DNA of 64,000 nt. Origin: Larus michahellis (lineage: Eukaryota > Chordata > Aves > Charadriiformes > Laridae). The position numbers and the translations under genes are program-made. The stretch lies in assembly GCF_964199755.1 (NCBI RefSeq), contig NC_133901.1:11051556-11115555 (forward strand), given 5' to 3'. Shown in pieces: positions 1 to 10,677 of this stretch. How positions within the stretch are numbered: position 1 is the stretch's first letter; each line of letters opens with the position of its first letter. The notes beneath the pieces are model-generated. The model saw nothing but the letters and a program-made list of their open reading frames with translations, was not told the DNA's origin and made no database searches.

Positions 1-569
1 CGGCGCTGCCAGCCCTGCGCCAATGCGGCGCGCCCCCGCCGCGCTAGCCAATCCAGCGCCGGCCCCCCCAGCCAGTGAGGAGCCGCCGTGCTAATGACCT
101 CACGAGGCGGCGAGCCAATAGCGGGGAGGACAGCGCTGGCCAATGAAGGCCGTCCGTGCCCGCCCTGCCGTGCCGCCGTGAGGGGCCGCAGGGCCCGGAT
201 GTTCCCGGGAGCGCGGCGGCGCCCGCGGCCGCCCGTGCCCAGCGCGGCCCGCACCGCCCGGCCCGGTCCTCCCCGCGCCCGGCCCGCCCTCCCCCACCCT
301 ACCCCCGGCCCTTCCTTCCCGCCCTCCCGTCCCGTCCCGGTCCCGCTGCCGCGCAGGGCCCCGCCCCTCCCCTCTCCGCCTCTCGCCCCGCAGCGCCGTT
401 GCCGGGCGCGGGAGCGGGCTCGGGCTCGGGCACGCTCTCGGTCGCCCCCCCGCCGCCACCGCGCACTGAAGCGGCGGCCGCCGCCCCCCGCCCCGCAGCC
501 CCCCCCGCCCCCGGAGCTGTCCCCGGCCGCAGGGCGGGGCGGTGCCGACGGCGCTGCCCGCGGCGTTAC

Positions 570-650
570 CTGTGCCCGGGGCGCCCCGCGGCAGACGCTG
601 CCACCGCCGAGAACGGAGCTCCGCTTCCGCCGCCGCAGCTGCCCGCGGCG
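570..650 (-). other. candidate first exon of a leftward gene (mostly 5' UTR)
   Basis: On the minus strand the sequence ends in CCCGGGCACAG followed by GTAACG, a good 5' splice site. Minus-strand CCAAT boxes lie just upstream at 652-656, 695-699 and 802-806. I see no convincing coding start inside. The upper boundary is a guess, because vertebrate CpG-island promoters have no sharp start. The region could also start a transcript on the plus strand, since the four boxes at 20-144 point that way. Confidence 0.35.
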
Positions 651-757
651 GATTGGCCCCGGCCGGCCCCGCCCCCCGCCGCGCTCACCGCCCCATTGGC
701 TGCGGCGGCCCGCCCTCCCCGCGGGGCGCCTGGGAGATGGAGTCCGCGCGCGGGGCG

Positions 758-767
758 TCTCGCGAGA
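758..767. promoter_or_regulatory. TCTCGCGAGA palindromic promoter element
   Basis: A perfect 10-bp palindrome, TCTCGCGAGA, sits inside the CpG island between the CCAAT boxes at 695 and 802. This motif is known from TATA-less vertebrate promoters, where it has been linked to Kaiso/ZBTB33 and related factors. Its position supports promoter activity here but does not give direction. Confidence 0.6.
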
Positions 768-840
768 GGCGGGAGCGGGCGAGGCCCCGCCGGGCCGCCC
801 TATTGGCCGTGGGGTTTCCAGGGCAACGCGAGGAGGCGGG

Positions 841-930
841 GCCAGACCCGGGGGCGGGGCCAGACCCGGGGGCGGGGCCAGACCCGGGGGCGGGGCCAGA
901 CCCGGGGGCGGGGCCAGACCCGGGGGCGGG
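841..930. repeat. 18-bp GC-box minisatellite, five perfect units
   Basis: The unit GCCAGACCCGGGGGCGGG is repeated five times without change (841, 859, 877, 895, 913). A further GC box precedes it (about 834-840) and a partial unit follows it. Each unit contributes one GGGGCGGGG Sp1/KLF-type GC box, giving about six evenly spaced boxes 18 bp apart in the island promoter. Because 18 is a multiple of three, the array gives spurious six-residue protein repeats in several frames. Confidence 0.95.
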
Positions 931-1100
931 GCCATGGGGAATCCCCTTCCAGCGCCGCTCCGGCCTCCGGCGCGAACAGCGGGGCGGGACGGGCCAATAA
1001 CTAATTAAAGACCAAACAAACCTCGGTGGCAGCGCACGTCGCAACCCAGAGACGCCGCCCGTGCAGCGCCGCCTCGTGTTCGACTACACGCGCCGCGGAA

Positions 1101-1690
1101 GGCCGGTGTTCCCGTTAGGGGCCGTGAGGCTCGGAGATGAGGTCAGAGCAGCAGCTGGCATTTGCGAAGCGTTTTAGTGATATTTCGAAACGGAAGGAGA
1201 AAGAGAACGGTGCAATTACAGCAGTCCCTGCCTCTGCCTCATGCCGTGAAGAGCCCTGCGAGCAGCTCGGTGGGGGACACTGAGCCCCCCCCGGGATCAC
1301 ACCTCTGCGCAGCCCGACCCCCAGCTCTGCTCTGGCTCATCGCTTCTTGAACGAGAGGAGCGGCGCTGCTCCCCTGTCCCAGCGCCTCAGGAAGGTGACG
1401 GCAAGGCTGGAAAGGGCTCAGAGGATGCCGCAGGGGTAACTGGGATAACACCTCATGGATGGCCAACTGCTGCGTCCAGCACCTGCTTCAGAACAGGCGG
1501 CACGACCAGAAACGCTCTTCCTTTCCTAAGGGACTCATTCCCACAGAGGACCGTTTGACTGGTTTGCACCACACAGGTGATGCTTGAGATGGAAAGCTTT
1601 TTCTTTCTCTAAAAAAAAAAACCTCAACAACAACAACCCCCACCTTTCTGAAAGGAATTTACATTAAGAAAAGGTGTAGCTGACTCCTTT
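1101..1690. other. spacer between CpG island and 3' end of the factor IX/X-like gene
   Basis: There is no gene I can support here. The GC content drops through this stretch and there is a short A-rich run near 1611-1620. It separates the CpG island from the poly(A) site of the minus-strand protease gene. Confidence 0.6.
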
Positions 1691-1710
1691 TGTTATTTGC
1701 AGAATAGTTC

Positions 1711-1716
1711 TTTATT
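1711..1716 (-). terminator. poly(A) signal AATAAA of the factor IX/X-like gene
   Basis: TTTATT on the plus strand reads AATAAA on the minus strand, about 150 bp past the stop codon at 1864. Cleavage would be expected around 1690-1700, giving a short 3' UTR. It is the only canonical hexamer I see close to this stop. Confidence 0.7.
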
Positions 1717-1863
1717 GTACACAAGTATTTTAGTAATTTGTGAATAAGCAATTTAACCATTCATGGTAAATGGACTCCATTCATTGATTTTACACCATTA
1801 AGGACAGGAATTGCTTAGCGCCTCAGACTGAAACACTCTGAATTGGTCCTTTTAAAGATGGTA

Positions 1864-4800
1864 TTAGGAAAAGTTAACGGAAAAGTTTTCCGAATCTGCT
1901 ACACTCTCAACAACCTCTTTAATCCAGGGGAGGTAGTTGGATACTCTCGTATAGACACCGTATTTCCCTTCCTCAGCACAGCCCTCGCCCCAGCTCACAA
2001 TGCCCAAGAGAAACCAAGTGTTGTGGTAGGACATGGTGAAGGGGCCCCCGCTGTCCCCTTTGCAGGCGTCCGCGGCCTCAGCGCGGTACCCGGCGCAGAA
2101 CATGTTGTCAGTGACGAGTCTATCTGTTGCCCGCTGGCAGGTCTCCATGGCCACGATGGGCAGCCGGACTTTCATGAGGAAGCGCAGCGTGGAGCCTCTG
2201 TCGTGCGTGGCCCCCCATCCGCTCACCATCCCCACCCTCCCCTCCTCGCCCAGCAGGGCGGCAAGGCCAGGGCTGGGGAGGCAGATGGGAAGCGCGTACT
2301 CGTTAAAAATAACGTCACCGCTCAGGTACAACAAGGCGATGTCACCGTTGTAGTCATTTGAATCGTAATGGGGGTGCATCCAGCTCCGTTCCACACCGAT
2401 CTTCTGTTCTTTGAATTCTCTTTGATATTTGTCGAAGTCTCCTGCAGCCATGACAAATTAAAATGCTAAGCAAACCATAAACAGCCTGGGCGGTACTGTC
2501 GGGAGGAACAGGAAGGACGGTGACTTAAGGCTCTGACCGTTCATCCCGAGAAAGCACAGACCAAAACAAATCGTGTTCTGTAACAATAATTTCTTACGCT
2601 GCTGCTGTGATCCTGCACATCAGGCTTTCCAGTTCACCCTTTAAGGGCAAAACAAAGGGGTTGACTGGACAAACAGATACTTACAGAGATTATGGCTTCT
2701 GGGGCAGGGATTTTACCATAAATCCTGTCATTGCTTTTAGCAAGCACTGTATTTTGAAGAGTTTGTCTAAGCTTCCATGGGACCTTGTGTTTCCCCCCTC
2801 GGGGACGCAACACAAGCGTGACGATGCAGCCGGGGTAAGGCTGAAGAACTGTCTCCTGGCAGTTCCCCAGCACTGTGTTCTGTTTGCTCCACTCCCACCG
2901 CTCTTTTCTGGAGGTGTCAAGCACAGGGTTGTGTTTATTGCAGCATTCCTGCTGCAAGGGCTTCCCCTTCCCGCTGCTGTGGTACACGACGTGGCAGAGG
3001 GGCGTTCTGCTCGGGGCAGCTACAGGTGATGAGAAGGCAGTGAGGGGGCAGCTCGCCAGGAAACTAATCTTAAAATGGACACGAGAGCAGACCATCACCT
3101 ACAGGAATCCCTCTGCCTCCTGCGGCGCGCCTGGAGATGTGCTCAGTCTCCACGCACAGGGAGTTTGCCAAAATGGGCAACAAAAAGGTAAATCTGTGCC
3201 TCGTGCTCCAGGTTCTCTGTGAGAACCGAAGGCACCAGCTGCAGCCCCTCTGCACTTAACTGTTGCTAAAACATGAAGCGTTCTGTAAATCCGTGCCAGG
3301 CTGGATGTGTCCGTCTGGTTCTCAACTGTACCTTACGAAGCATGTTTTAAGTAAGAGATGACCGAACCGCAGCCCGTACTCACCTATGGTAACATGGTGT
3401 GGTCTGACGAGGTCAAGGCAGTGCGCAGCAGTGACCACCCAGCGGCTGCTGATTAAACTCCCCCCGCAGAAACCGATATCTCTGCTGTTGCGGATCAACA
3501 CCTGTATGAAAGACGAGGCAGCAGGGCTGGGTCGAGGGCGTACGCACGCGCTCGCTCTCGCACTGGCCGGCCACGGGCCCTCGCTCTTGGAAACACCACT
3601 TCTGGCAGTGATGACGACAGTGCAGCAAAGACGATGATGTTGAAACAGTAATAAAATGACACGATTGCACATCTGCAACAATGGAATATGATGACCTGGG
3701 CTTGACAAACTCAACTAGGATTAGAGCCGTGGTAGAATTCCTCCAAGGAAACAAGTTTGACTGTGACTCTTCACGTGGCTTCTCGTTTTCTTCTGGGGGG
3801 AAGGCTCAGGTTAAAAAGGAAGAGCGCGCTGTTTGGCTACATGAACGAGGGACAGAAGAGAGTTGTTCGCTTTCCCAGTCATCAAGTGAAAGTGCAAGTA
3901 AGAGTGGAGATTCAGAAACTGTTATTTTTCCTTTTATTGGTAACAGAATTTGGACCCATCTACAGAGCAGAACATGGAGAAGTAAAGGCACGCTGCTCAG
4001 AGTTGGGTGTTTGTCTTGTCTGTTCAGAATTACAAGCTCCGTTAATGCCTCAGCAGCTCTTAAACTCCTCCCTGAACCTGTTACTTCATGTGTTAAGACT
4101 GAAGGAAAAGCTTAATTTTGTTTCAGTGAAATTAATAATCAAATAGTGGGAAAAAAAAGGTGTGACACAGTCTGCCCTCCTACCTTGTCCAGTTTCTGGA
4201 GTAATGTCATGTTTTACATGAGCCATTTTGACTTAGTTCTATGTACCAGTGATGTTTTTAGTTCTGCCCAGTGCACAACGAGGGCACTGTCCCCACGGGT
4301 GTCACCCGCGAGACACCTTGCAATGGGGGCCCGGAGAAATCCTTCTGTGTGACAGCCATAAAACCGCCTGGCAGTAACGCGAGTGGTTTCAGATCAGCCT
4401 GTTAACATTCTGCGCGCACGCCCGTGAACAGCAATAGACGCTGATGAAACAGAGACAAGACAACTAAGTGAAAATTAGTAACAAATTAAGGACGCACCAA
4501 AAAGCCCGAAACCAAATCAAGATAGCAGAAACAAAAGACAGACGTCAGGGAGGTTCCCCTGCTGGCCACATGCCGCTCGCCTGCCCCTCTGAGCCCCCCA
4601 GTTGTATGTTCCTTACCGTAACCTGTACACAAAGCGCAGCCCCCTAAATGAAGAATCTCACCTGCTCATAGAAAAATTTTTGTCAACAACATCACTGGCC
4701 ATTCCGAAAGGAGTCAGAAGCACAGCTTTTCACCAGGGACACTTAGAAAACCTGAGTAATGGGGCAGGAGAGGATCTGACTGACGTAGCTGGGAGAGTAT

Positions 4801-7800
4801 TAGGCTGAGATCACAAAAGCGCATGCATCTGGGATGGGGGAGGAATGATAAATGAGGCAACTAAGACACATATCATTAAAAAGACCCGCAGAAGTTTGAG
4901 AAATACATGCGGTTGTGTTGCTCTTGACCTGAAAAAAACCCTTTATAATGGCTTGATGAACTCGGCTCCAGCTGGAACCAGTGACGCTGAAGTGAGAAGC
5001 GTTCAGGTGTGGCATTTACAGCCGGGCTGGAAGAAAAGCATTACCTGCCAGGGGCAATGTCCACGGTGACACAACGTTCCTCCCGTTATCCTGGCGCCAT
5101 TCTGCTCTAATGTAGAGCTGACGTCTGTCTGGGCGAACTGAGGCACGGCCGAAACGTTCCCCCAGTCACTGCTCCCGTGCAGCCCATTGTCACGCGTGGT
5201 TTGGTTTTGCCCAGCAGCATTTTCCACCCTTTCTTGCCGCCTGGCAGCAGGCACTGTGGTCTCGCTGGGCCATGCAGGGCCCTGGGTGGGCTCACCCCAA
5301 GGGGCCGGGCTGCTCTCGGGCCAGCCGGTCCCCTCCAGGGGCTCCTCGTGCTCAGGAACACCCGCCTCCCGCCCAGCAGCACCATCTCCCAGCGGCTCCC
5401 GGGTCACAGCATCCGCCAGCATCTTGTTCCAGCTGGAAGCATCTCCCGCCACCTCAGTGTCCCTCTCCGTGCGCATGCTCTGCCCAAAGATGGTCTCATT
5501 TTCCCCAGTGTCGCTTTGTTCCAGCTCCATCTGCCCAAGTGTCCACTCCGTGCTCTCATTCCACTCAGCCACTTCAGCCCCGTGCTCCCGCCGGTCCCTC
5601 GGGAGCCGGTTCTGCCCCAGCCGCGCTTCCTCCAGCGCCTGCCTGGCTTTAATCAGGCCACAGGGAAACGGTGCTGGAGGGAGGAAAGGCAGAAACAAAG
5701 CCGTGAGTTTAGGGCGCAAGGTACCATGTCAAACTCCCAACGCAAAAGCAGCACTTTCCTGTCCCAGGATGGGATTCAACCCTCCTGTAAGAGCTCCGGA
5801 ACAACACCGACACCTTGATGTCAGACGCCACTTTTGCCACACCCCCCCCACCATCAGCACCAGGCACGTCGAGCTAATTACGGAGCCACAGCACGCGGCT
5901 GTGCTATTTCTGAGCCGGCTGGCTACGCCAGGAGCGGGCAGGCTCTCTTGGGGACGGAAGCCAAACCCAGCGCCCCCCTTGTGACAGGACGCCTTAGCAC
6001 ACAGTTCTGAAGACCCTTGTCATGTCCCCTCCCCGCCTAACGCTGTGCTTTAGCGGCACAGCTCACTTCAGCTCCTCCTCGGCCCATGCTGCTCTCGGGA
6101 GGAACGGGCCCACCCCAGACCGTGCTGCTCACGGGGGGCACTGCGTTAGTGAGACACCCGATCGAGAAGACCCTTAAAATTTAAAATAAATAAACAGAAC
6201 ATTAGAAATAAGGCAGATCTTTTCCACACGCTAAGACCAAGCTCTTGTGCCAGCCCTGCAAGGAAAAGGCCGGCAGCAGGCTGGGCGTTACCTGCTGGCA
6301 GGCAGCTCTTCCCGTCCTCCTGCAGGCTGTACCCCGGGGCGCAGGAACACGCCGCCCGCCAGGCGCTGCCGTCCCGGCAGTACTGCCAGCACCCGCCGTT
6401 CTTGTACCAGCACTCGAACTGCTCTGCGATGGAAACACAGGCGCATTTGCCTGGTTAGCGGTGCGCGCCGACCCTGAAGCAGCGCACAGCTTCGAGCCCT
6501 GCTCTTGTATCAAAGAAATTCGGAAAAACAACTCCGCTGAAACCTGGCAAGTAAACAGAAGGAGCCACCTCGTACAGTTCCAGGAACCCGCGCTGCTCTG
6601 GGGATTATTGCCTTATGTCTATTGCTGTTCACCCATTTCTACCCTTTTCTTTACTTGCCAGCTTTGTCCTGAGGCCACGGCTGGGCCCTCGGCCGCTCTG
6701 CCCGTAGAGCAGGGGCAAGAAAACGCCTGGAAGAGCAAACACCTCATCTTGGATCCGTCTGCACACCTTACCTTTTACATCATGACAGATTTTAAGTATT
6801 AGGTATTTTGGTGGAGGCCAAGCCTGTGAGGAGTTGACTGAGGTTTTTTTTATATACTGTTACTTTAAAAGAAGAATCCCGTTTAATTGCTTCACTGGAA
6901 AAAGAAAAGGTCGACAAAAGCAAAAAGATTTCCTTCTGATGCACAGTCACCACGTCAGTTTGGCTTTTGCTGTAAATTCGTGCCTCCGTCATTTGCAAAC
7001 TGGATACAGTATTTTCACAGGACCAAAAATCCGATAGGAGACAGGCAGCTTTTCTACTTCAGTTTTCATCATTTGTATATTACAACATAAAGTTTGTTGG
7101 TTTTTTGTTTCGGTTTACAGTAAGCTTTGGGTAACTCCTTTGTTGCATTTACTCAGTAAAATCAAAACGCGGCTAGGACCTCACCGTGAGCGTCTTCCAG
7201 TGCAGGCGTCTACGGCAGAAGACCTGTTATCACTCGGAGGTGACGGAAAGGGGTAATTCCCCATCCTTTCCCAGGGAGGACAGGACACAGCCAGGTGCCA
7301 CAGACACTGGGAAGCCCAGAGCTGCAGCTGCTGCATGACAGGAGGTGGGTGCCAGGCGGTGCCACCGCTGCTGCCGCCCAGCAGAGCCGCGGCCACAGCC
7401 GCTGCCACAACTCCATCCCCTTCCCGGGATGGCCGGGCCCCAGCGTCTCAGAGAAGAACACGCTGTTCGAACATATAAATCTTTAACAACTGGCCCCTTC
7501 TGTATCAGGCAGAAACAGTCACCGCTGACAACCCCAGCGAGAAGCCTGTCCAAAGGTTCAGCGCAAGCATCCGAGGAGCACATTCCGGCCTTGATCCTTC
7601 CTTCACAACGAATGCCAATGTCTCTGTTCCCGTACTCACCTTTTTCACAGTTGTCTCCTCCAAATCTGGGGGGGCAGATGCAAAAGTAACTGTAGTGTCT
7701 TATTTTGCAGACTCCACCGTTTTTACAGGGATTTGTACTACACGGATTTAAACCTAAGAAGAAGAAAAAAGGCATGGTGTAATTCCAGGAATTAAGAGAA

Positions 7801-10677
7801 GCCTGGCTTTAAACTGCCACAGAATTCTTTGTACCCAGAAAGGAAACAAGAAATAGATTTTTTAAAAATTCCTTTTTTAACCTACCTTTGTAATTGAACC
7901 AAAACTCCATCTGCAAGAAGAAATCACAAATGAAGAAAACAGTCAAAAAGTGCTCGTATCGGTTACTGAAGGTGTAATTTAGAAAACTGGGTTTTTTTTT
8001 AGGATGCATGTAAATTAACATTTTGATTAGAACCATAAAATACATTCTCAGAGCAGATCTCCTGATCATCACCACGCAGCTGGCTTTCATTTGCATCATG
8101 GGCCCGCCACAGAATGCGGAAACTGGACTGCACTGGACTGAAAACTAAACCAACAGCTAAGATCCATGAACCCTCCAGCCAGTGACAGGGCTGTGGCACC
8201 GGCCCAGGAGTTCCAAGTGACACCCCCCACCCCCAAAACGTGTCAACGCGAGGTCCTCAGCACCGAGAGCCATTCCTACTGCGCTGCACCACCTCCTGCT
8301 CAGGGGGACATCACCACAGCAGCTTGGGCTGGGCACAAGAGAAATCAGGCAACTCTACTTAAATCTGCAGGTCAAGCTTCAGCAGAAGGTCCCCGGCGGA
8401 ATGCCTGCGGGCCCTGGGAACAAGGCGTTTCTCCTGGGTGCTTGGAGGGGTCTTATCAAGCAAGTGGCCTCTGAAAGCGTCAGCTTTAGGCTCTGACAGA
8501 AAGAGGCTTTGGATACTTTCTAAGGAATTGTGTCTAACGTTCACACAACAAACCGAGCTCTTGCTTGGAAAGCGAGATCTCAGAGGTGCTGCGAGTGTCC
8601 CGTCCGGACTTCCACGCTGCGGAATCCATGGGCACACAGCTGTCAGAGCCACGCCAGGTGGCTTGGGAAGGGTTACGTACAGCTCACTGTTAACTTTCAT
8701 CTATTTTTCCTAAAATAAAGCTTCTTACTGTTTTCTCCTGCGAATGGAAGATCTCCTTAGCCTCCTCAAATGAACACTTCTCCTCATTGCATTCTCTCTC
8801 CAAGTTCCCTGGACGAATCTCTTCTAGAAAATAGTTAGCACGTTTATGGACTTTCAGCACCTTGTGTGCTTCGTCTCTTCTCATAAACACTAGAAAAACA
8901 AAATCCAACAGTTGATATTGGAAGACAACAAACCGGCATCATTACAGTCACAGTCAGGCAGGCTTTCAGCCGGGTACATGATACAAAGAAGGGGAGTGGG
9001 AATCTATGTAAACAGCCTAAAGGAAAATAAAATTAGTCTGGGTTCCAACAAAAGACACCTGTAGTTAAAGCTTCCTTTTAAGTGGGACAAAAGACCCACT
9101 ACTGAGACTTGCAGACTGGTGCAGAAGTAACTTTTTATCCCACAAGACTCTTGAGGATTGCAGCTGCTTCTCCGGAAGCTGCCTGTGTTTTGCTGCCAGC
9201 CATCCCGATTCCCAACAACCTTTAGCTGCCTGGCCACGCGTGCGCGTGGAAATACAGCTGAAAGGAGAGGTTTGGGTTGGACTTGGTGCCAGCTGTGTCA
9301 GGCACTCAGTGATGGAGCCCCGGTGCTTCCCAGGCAGCTGCCGGGACCACAATGGGACAGACACCGTGCTGTCATTAAAAGAAACATATAAAATGTCGGT
9401 TTTGTACTTCACTTCGCCACGCCGCCTGCCCTCCTGCAATGTCTCAACAGCTATTGCTGCCGATAAACGAAGGGAGGAGCGGCCAGAAGAGGGACTATGG
9501 CAGCAGGGTCCCCCCCACACCCCCCTGGCTGCTGCATAGCGAGTCTTTGCTACGGCACCTCCTGAAGTGCAGCGCTCCCAGGATTTCCCAGCCAGGACGC
9601 TCTGAAGGAAAGTCCCACGCCAGCACTATTAAGAGAAGATGGAGGGTTTTGCCGTAAATCTCCAGAAGTGTGGCCCTATACCCAAAACCCGTCCACCCAA
9701 CAGACTGAAAAACTGCTGCCAAGAAGTGTTTTAGGAAGAAAGCTCCCTTCGTAATCCTGACAAAGCTGCGAAAATTCATACAGCAGTTCACTTGTCAGGA
9801 CTCCGTTTTCCTAGTCACGGTTTGGCATCCTAGGCAAGTCAAAACCCCCTGACACAGAAGAGAGTTTTAGAGACAGACCATAAAGACATACATTTCCTTG
9901 CAGTTGCAGGATCGGGATCTACAGCAATGACTGAAATTCTGGAATAATATTCAATTGCTTCATTTCCAGGCCACTGGAAACAGCCCCCAAAAACTCTGAG
10001 CTGAGAACAGCTTTGGACGGATCCTGCCTTTCACCCATGTCAGCGAAATCGTCCCTCACCACCCCTTGAGTCCTGGGGCCACCTGTAGGCAGGCATCCCC
10101 CGTAGAGGCCGTGCCTGTTGGAAAGCCTTGTGGTTTGCAGACACCGCTCCTACTTCTGCTCTCCCTCCTCTGCAAGGGCAGCCACAATGATCGGTGAGAT
10201 CCCATACGTTCCCACGCCTGTTCTAAAGCCTCCTGAAGCCATTTCCAAACCTGGCGTAGTTGTGGTAGTAAAATCAACGCGAGGTCCGAGAACACATGTT
10301 GAAAGGGCTTAATTTTAGCTTCCCAAATTGGAAAGCTTTGCCATGCAAAAATAATTCAGATTTTGGCTTCAATGTCACAAGGAGGATACCCTTCAACAGG
10401 GCAGTAGCCTAAGTAGGAAGTTAAGAAAGGCTGATTTCTCTTGGAAATAGAAATATGGATACTCATTTTTTCTTGTGCGTTTCAGGAAGCACTTCTTCAA
10501 CTCACAGGGCTTTGCATTGAGGAAAGGAATGTTGTTTAAATGCCAAGATTGCCACAACAAAGACAATTAAGCTAAAAACGTAAATCGGAAACGCCTACCG
10601 GAGTATGAAAACGGAGAGCTGCCGTTGATGGAGCACATCAGCAGGAGAAACACCACAAGTGAGGAACTGCTCCCCAT
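1864..10677 (-). CDS. vitamin K-dependent serine protease, coagulation factor IX/X-like (8 exons, 611 aa)
   Basis: Coding exons in transcript order: 10677-10599, 8889-8729, 7910-7886, 7753-7640, 6423-6292, 5673-5045, 3501-3384, 2441-1864. All junctions are GT-AG and the sum is 1836 nt in frame. The start is the ATG opening a hydrophobic signal peptide ([11 protein letters not shown]). Next comes a propeptide ending HKR before ANYFLEE, then a Gla domain with all nine canonical Glu positions. Two EGF domains follow (about residues 89-125 and 131-170), then an activation segment and a trypsin domain starting at ITGG (366). The catalytic residues are H407, D453 and S550 in GDSGGP, with specificity Asp D544. 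By family this is a secreted zymogen acting on calcium-phospholipid surfaces. It mixes FX-like features (CHRGHCPWQ), FVII-like features (EEIRPG) and FIX-like features (APFPCG), so I give no symbol. Oddities are a 629-bp activation exon and a non-consensus EGF1. The gene looks intact. Confidence 0.9.
5045..5673 (-). other. expanded activation-segment exon of the factor IX/X-like gene
   Basis: This exon encodes residues 171-380. It starts APFPCG, where C175 should hold the light chain to the protease. It passes a dibasic site (DRR, 197-199) and ends at the activation bond R365-I366 (GAR/ITGG) followed by CHRGHCPWQ. Cleavage at both sites would release about 166 residues, against roughly 35 in human factor IX and 52 in human factor X. 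The segment is rich in Glu, Gly, Pro, Ser and Thr and has four N-glycosylation sequons (N209, N229, N327, N343). The frame is open throughout and both splice sites are good, so it is not a retained-intron artefact on sequence grounds. Confidence 0.88.
6292..6423 (-). other. EGF2 exon of the factor IX/X-like gene
   Basis: The exon is phase 1-1 and very GC-rich. It encodes [16 protein letters not shown] through [14 protein letters not shown]. The six-Cys pattern and the NGGC and CSCAPGY motifs are typical of the second EGF domain of this family. Three Trp residues within about 20 positions (CWYK, CWQY, AWRA) are unusual for the domain. Confidence 0.85.
7640..7753 (-). other. EGF1 exon of the factor IX/X-like gene, atypical
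   Basis: The exon encodes [16 protein letters not shown] and then [12 protein letters not shown], giving the six Cys of an EGF domain. Related proteins begin EGF1 with DGDQC and have Asp or Asn two residues after the third Cys (C-x-D/N-x4-F/Y-x-C), which marks calcium binding and Asp beta-hydroxylation. Here both are replaced (GLNPC, and Ile at the Asp position). The fold is likely kept but the calcium site is probably lost. Confidence 0.8.
8890..10598 (-). other. intron 1 of the factor IX/X-like gene
   Basis: This is the longest intron of the gene, lying between the signal-peptide exon and the propeptide/Gla exon. It is a phase 1 intron, as in other Gla-protease genes. I see only short chance open frames on both strands and no repeat or RNA gene I can name. 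Confidence 0.7.

Larger units (their letters stand above)
20..998. promoter_or_regulatory. cluster of eight CCAAT boxes (NF-Y type)
   Basis: CCAAT occurs on the plus strand at 20-24, 48-52, 115-119, 140-144 and 994-998. It occurs on the minus strand (ATTGG) at 652-656, 695-699 and 802-806. Several carry a good NF-Y context such as GCCAATC or ATTGGC. The left group of four points right and the middle group of three points left, so the island may contain two promoter units or a bidirectional one. Confidence 0.6.
1..1100. promoter_or_regulatory. CpG island / promoter region of an off-window gene
   Basis: This stretch is extremely GC- and CpG-rich, unlike the rest of the window, and falls off sharply after about 1100. 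It holds CCAAT boxes, GC boxes and a TCTCGCGAGA palindrome, all typical of a TATA-less vertebrate housekeeping promoter. Three ATTGG elements (652-656, 695-699, 802-806) read as CCAAT on the minus strand. A good minus-strand splice donor (CACAG then GTAACG, junction at 570/569) lies just downstream of them. The simplest reading is a leftward promoter whose first exon ends at 570, with the rest of the gene beyond position 1. The long open frames here reflect high GC content and I do not call them genes. The identity of the gene is unknown. Confidence 0.75.

Noticed and set aside
88-1008. Long open frames on both strands in the CpG island, rich in Pro, Arg, Ala and Gly
   Set aside because: They overlap in several frames on both strands and follow from the high GC content and the 18-bp repeat. 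No domain or splice structure supports coding.
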